Source of the DNA: an uncultured Subdoligranulum sp.
GTDB lineage: Bacteria; Bacillota_A; Clostridia; Oscillospirales; Ruminococcaceae
DNA: 8,038 nucleotides
NCBI RefSeq assembly: GCF_937890665.1
Contig: NZ_CALADU010000167.1
Coordinates: forward strand, 1 to 8,038
Reading direction: 5' to 3'
Part shown: in pieces, positions 6,301 to 8,038 of the stretch
Layout of the letters: every line of letters starts with the position of its first letter
Numbering within the stretch: position 1 is the stretch's first letter
Made by a program: the position numbers and the translations under genes
Notes under the pieces: model-generated
Databases searched by the model: none
What the model was told of the DNA's origin: nothing
Seen by the model: only the letters and a program-made list of their open reading frames with translations

Positions 6301-8038
6301 TCTAAGAACTGCTGCACATACTCTGCGGGAATCCAAGTAGCGCCAAGGCGGACGCTGATCTCGCTGGCTTCCAGGTCCTTGGGCTGTACTTTTTCAAGTG
6401 CTGCCACATTGACTTGAAATTGAGGATCATTCGTCGCCACCGCTTTTGCTGCCTGCAATTTTTCACGGACGTTCCCGGACAGGTATTCATCCGCAGGCAG
6501 GTAGATGGGATTTCCATTGGTATCGACTTTTACCGGGTCACGGAAGATAATGCCTGTAAGATCATTGATGATGGCTTCTGTGGTTTTTCCGGTCAGCTTG
6601 GACATATACCCCAAGTCAACGTGTCCCTGCTCGGAGAGACTGAGCGCCAGTGATTCTTCTGCGGTATCCACATGGTCTACTGCCTGTGCGGGGCGCATCG
6701 TCCGTTTGGTGAACATATCCGTCTTGCCCTTGAAGTTTCCCTCATCGTCCAGATCTTCCAAGGAGCAGAGCAGGAAGTAGCCGGAATCCTCGCGGAATGC
6801 GGATGCCGTGCCACGGCTGTTGATAAGCCCATATTTCTTGCGGTAAGCATCGTATTGGTCGTTCAGACGGGCTTGCAGCTTTTGAATATACTCATCCGGA
6901 AAGTTTTCCAACTGGGCATCGATCAGCTCACGGCAGGTATCCCGCAGGGGCACCAGTGCGCGGATGCGGGCTAACGCGGTCTCTCCGCCCTTTACCACAC
7001 GCATCTTGGAATTTTCGCGGTAGTAAATGACGTCATCCTTTACCGTATAACTGAAATTGCGCACATTGGGGTCCGCATCAATGGTGCCGCTTTCTTCTTC
7101 GGCATATTCCTGTTCGTCCACCAATGTGTACTCGGCGTGTAGGGTAGAAAGCGCTGCATCCAGTTGCTCCGCCAGCGGGCTTTGCTCATTCGGCACACAA
7201 GTAGAGCGCATTCCATAGGGACCACTGACCATCTGCATTTCACCGCAGACCATTTCTGGGTGGTCGATGAAATACTGGTTCAGCGGGATTCCGTTTTCTG
7301 TTTCTCCAACATGTATCCACGGTGCGTCCTGCTCCAAGACTCTGCCGCGTTTTTGCAGAAACAGAATGTCGGAGGTCACTTCCGTACCGGCATTGCTCTT
7401 GAACGTGGTGTTGGGCAGACGTACTGCGCCGATCAGGTCACACCGGGCTGCGAGATATTGGCGCACGTCCTCGGACTTTTTATCCAGTGTACCGGAAGTG
7501 GTGATGAACGCCATAACGCCGCCGACACGCAGTTTATCTACCGTCTTGGCTAGAAAGTAATCGTGAATTTGGAAGTGCAGCTTATCATACCGGCGGTCGC
7601 TGACTTGATACTGTCCAAACGGCACATTGCCGATGGCGAGGTCAAAGAAGTTGTCTGGCAGGTCGGCTTTTTCATACCCTGTAATTTGAATTTTTGCTTT
7701 CTGGTAAAGCTGCTGCGCAATGCGCCCGGACAGGCTATCCAGCTCCACGCCGTACAGCTTGGCATTGTGGGTATCGAATTTGCTGTGCCGATGGCCGAAG
7801 AACGCGCCGACACCCATACTGGGTTCCAGCACATTCCCGCCCACACAGCCGATATGCTCCAAGGCACGATACATAGCATGAATGACCGCAGGCGGTGTGT
7901 AAAAGGCAGTCAGCGTGGATTCCCGCGCAGCGGCGTATTCGTCCTCTGTCAGTAGGGTTTTCAGCTGCTCGTACTCGGTATGCCAGTTATCCTTGCTGGG
8001 GTCAAAGGCATCTGCCAAACCGCCCCAGCCAAGATAGC
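3375..8038 (-). CDS. N6-adenine methyltransferase / Snf2-like helicase fusion, 5' end cut by window edge
   Basis: This is a giant two-enzyme protein of the kind called N12-class adenine-specific methylase/SNF2 helicase, common in clostridial ICEs and related to phage P1 DarB. The frame is open to the right edge, and codons upstream of the first possible start encode YLGWGGL, a conserved family motif, so TTG at 8018 and ATG at 8011 are internal. Numbering from the Leu codon at 8016-8018: methyltransferase motif I is [10 protein letters not shown] (64-73) and motif IV is NVPF (131-134). The helicase has RPHQ (718-721), Walker [10 protein letters not shown] (737-745), DEAH (902-905), ATGTPISNS (952-960), GAGTN (1206-1210) and the arginine-finger motif [10 protein letters not shown] (1232-1241). 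The C-terminus is a probable coiled coil (about 1466-1515) and a Glu/Asp-rich tail. A natural TAA ends it at 3375-3377. About 1553 codons are visible; the missing N-terminus may hold more domains. Likely role, inferred: DNA protection or processing during element transfer. Confidence 0.95.
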   Translation of the reverse strand, partial: YLGWGGLADAFDPSKDNWHTEYEQLKTLLTEDEYAAARESTLTAFYTPPAVIHAMYRALEHIGCVGGNVLEPSMGVGAFFGHRHSKFDTHNAKLYGVELDSLSGRIAQQLYQKAKIQITGYEKADLPDNFFDLAIGNVPFGQYQVSDRRYDKLHFQIHDYFLAKTVDKLRVGGVMAFITTSGTLDKKSEDVRQYLAARCDLIGAVRLPNTTFKSNAGTEVTSDILFLQKRGRVLEQDAPWIHVGETENGIPLNQYFIDHPEMVCGEMQMVSGPYGMRSTCVPNEQSPLAEQLDAALSTLHAEYTLVDEQEYAEEESGTIDADPNVRNFSYTVKDDVIYYRENSKMRVVKGGETALARIRALVPLRDTCRELIDAQLENFPDEYIQKLQARLNDQYDAYRKKYGLINSRGTASAFREDSGYFLLCSLEDLDDEGNFKGKTDMFTKRTMRPAQAVDHVDTAEESLALSLSEQGHVDLGYMSKLTGKTTEAIINDLTGIIFRDPVKVDTNGNPIYLPADEYLSGNVREKLQAAKAVATNDPQFQVNVAALEKVQPKDLEASEISVRLGATWIPAEYVQQFLEELLDAPYYTRRMVKVEFAAYTGSWAITNKKFGDGNIKATVTYGTNRANAYLIAENALNLRSTQIRDKVTAADGSVSWVLNKEATQAAQEKQRQICEQFQDWIFKEPERRQRLVAIYNEKFNALRPREYDGSHLKFPGMNPEITLRPHQLNAIAHVLYGNNVLLAHEVGAGKTYEMVASAMEKKRLGLCSKTLIVVPNHLTEQMASEALLLYPNAEILVAKKTDFKKENRKKFCARIATGNYDIIVIGHSQFEKIPLSAERQHMYLQRQIDDVIDQIALLKSSRAENFTIKQMERTRKQLKKKLDKLNDQQRKDDVVTFEDLGVDSLMVDEAHYFKNAMIATKMRNVAGISQTESQKSSDMLMKCMYLDEVTGGHGIVFATGTPISNSMTEMYVIMRYLQRGLLEKEGLLNFDSWASTFGESITAIELNPTGTGYRTKTRFARFYNLPELMSLFKMSADIQTADMLHLPVPELVGGKPTNVVLQPSEVQKRMVKGLADRAEKVRSGKVQPTEDNMLRITNDGRKLALDQRLMNPLLPDDPGSKANACVDKVYEIWEKTKEQRSTQMIFCDLSTPKEDGFDVYNDVRDKLVAKGIPKEEVQFIHDADTETKKAELFGKVRNGTVRVLMGSTQKMGAGTNVQTRLIALHHLDCPWRPADIAQRNGRMVRQGNLNKEVSIFIYVTESTFDSYSWQLVENKQKFISQIMTSKSPARSCEDLDEAALTYAEVKALAAGNPMIKEKMDLDIQVARLRTLKAAYTSQHYRLEDAIAVAFPRQIKGTEHRIRAFEQDIQTAKEHQSYDADKKLIFSIELDGKTYDKREDAGKALLGLVGAAVRATKPVPVGHYAGFEITVEYKPLEKVFHAHLVGEATHTTELGNDAAGNMIRFQNVVSALPQDLNRLHGSLEQLTKQLTNAEEELKQPFLQEQELSDKSARLAELDALLNVGNDAPIIEGEAEELEEEPEDALIQSDDELER
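4194..5876 (-). other. Snf2-like SF2 helicase/translocase domain within the fusion protein
   Basis: Two RecA-like lobes are visible in order. Lobe 1 has the Q-like RPHQ, Walker A with Lys and Thr (AHEVGAGKT), motif Ia ([11 protein letters not shown]), DEAH in VDEAHYFKN and motif III ([10 protein letters not shown]). A charged, helical stretch rich in Lys, Arg and Gln lies between motif Ia and DEAH. Lobe 2 has QMIFCDLS, motif V (MGAGTNVQ) and motif VI ([11 protein letters not shown]). All catalytic residues expected for ATP hydrolysis are present, so an active DNA translocase is likely. The boundaries are approximate. Confidence 0.9.
7329..7901 (-). other. N6-adenine methyltransferase domain within the fusion protein
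   Basis: This is the Rossmann-type S-adenosylmethionine-dependent domain. It begins near FYTPP, a typical opening of N6 methyltransferases, then shows the SAM-binding loop [10 protein letters not shown], an acidic strand end in YGVELD, the catalytic-type motif GNVPFG, and a following strand [11 protein letters not shown]. Motif IV reads NVPF rather than the textbook NPPY/F. From memory this variant is usual in the DarB-like family, so it does not by itself imply inactivity. The boundaries are approximate. Confidence 0.85.

Noticed and set aside
4902..6305. A 467-codon open frame on the plus strand
   Set aside because: It lies antisense to the conserved helicase motifs, which are intact on the minus strand. 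It has no recognisable domain and reflects the base composition of the opposite gene.
8009..8018. TTG at 8018 or ATG at 8011 as the start of the large helicase gene
   Set aside because: The same frame continues upstream to the window edge and encodes the conserved YLGWGGL motif, so the true start lies outside.

Overview
All convincing genes in this window lie on the minus strand, so the biological order runs from the right edge (8038) to the left edge (1). The sequence is moderately GC-rich by eye. It has Gram-positive Shine-Dalgarno sites, a typical Gram-positive lipoprotein, and protein families I recognise from integrative and conjugative elements (ICEs, Tn1549/CTn type) of gut Clostridia. 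The best guess for the source is an ICE or other mobile region in an Oscillospiraceae/Faecalibacterium-like Firmicute. No integrase, relaxase, type IV secretion gene or attachment site is visible, so the mobile-element assignment is an inference from gene content.

Layout in transcription order: (1) 8038-3375 is the 3' part of a very large protein that fuses an N6-adenine DNA methyltransferase domain to an Snf2-like SF2 helicase; its frame is still open at the right edge. (2) 3317-2994 is a 107-residue multi-pass membrane protein resembling the CD1845 family. (3) 2985-2266 is a lipoprotein with a long Pro/Thr-rich spacer and a C-terminal CAP (SCP/PR1) domain. (4) 2255-1926 is a BlaI/MecI/CopY-type winged-helix repressor. 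(5) 1902-1883 and 1866-1843 are two successive hairpins, each followed by a U-tract on the minus strand, forming a tandem terminator. (6) 1799-1 is the N-terminal 599 residues of a large secreted surface protein; it has no stop codon before the left edge and is therefore easy to overlook.

Genes 1 to 4 look like one transcription unit. Gaps are short, and the ribosome binding sites of the lipoprotein and repressor genes overlap the stop codons of the genes before them, which suggests translational coupling. The tandem terminator separates this unit from the surface-protein gene.

A working model is a mobile-element module. The methyltransferase-helicase would protect or process incoming DNA, as proposed for the related phage P1 DarB. 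The membrane protein, lipoprotein and surface protein would act at the cell envelope during contact or adhesion. The orphan BlaI-type repressor would control the set. Domain identities are well supported by the sequence; the functional model is inference. No RNA genes, CRISPR arrays, insertion sequences or origins were seen, and the longest gene-free stretch is 126 bases (1800-1925).
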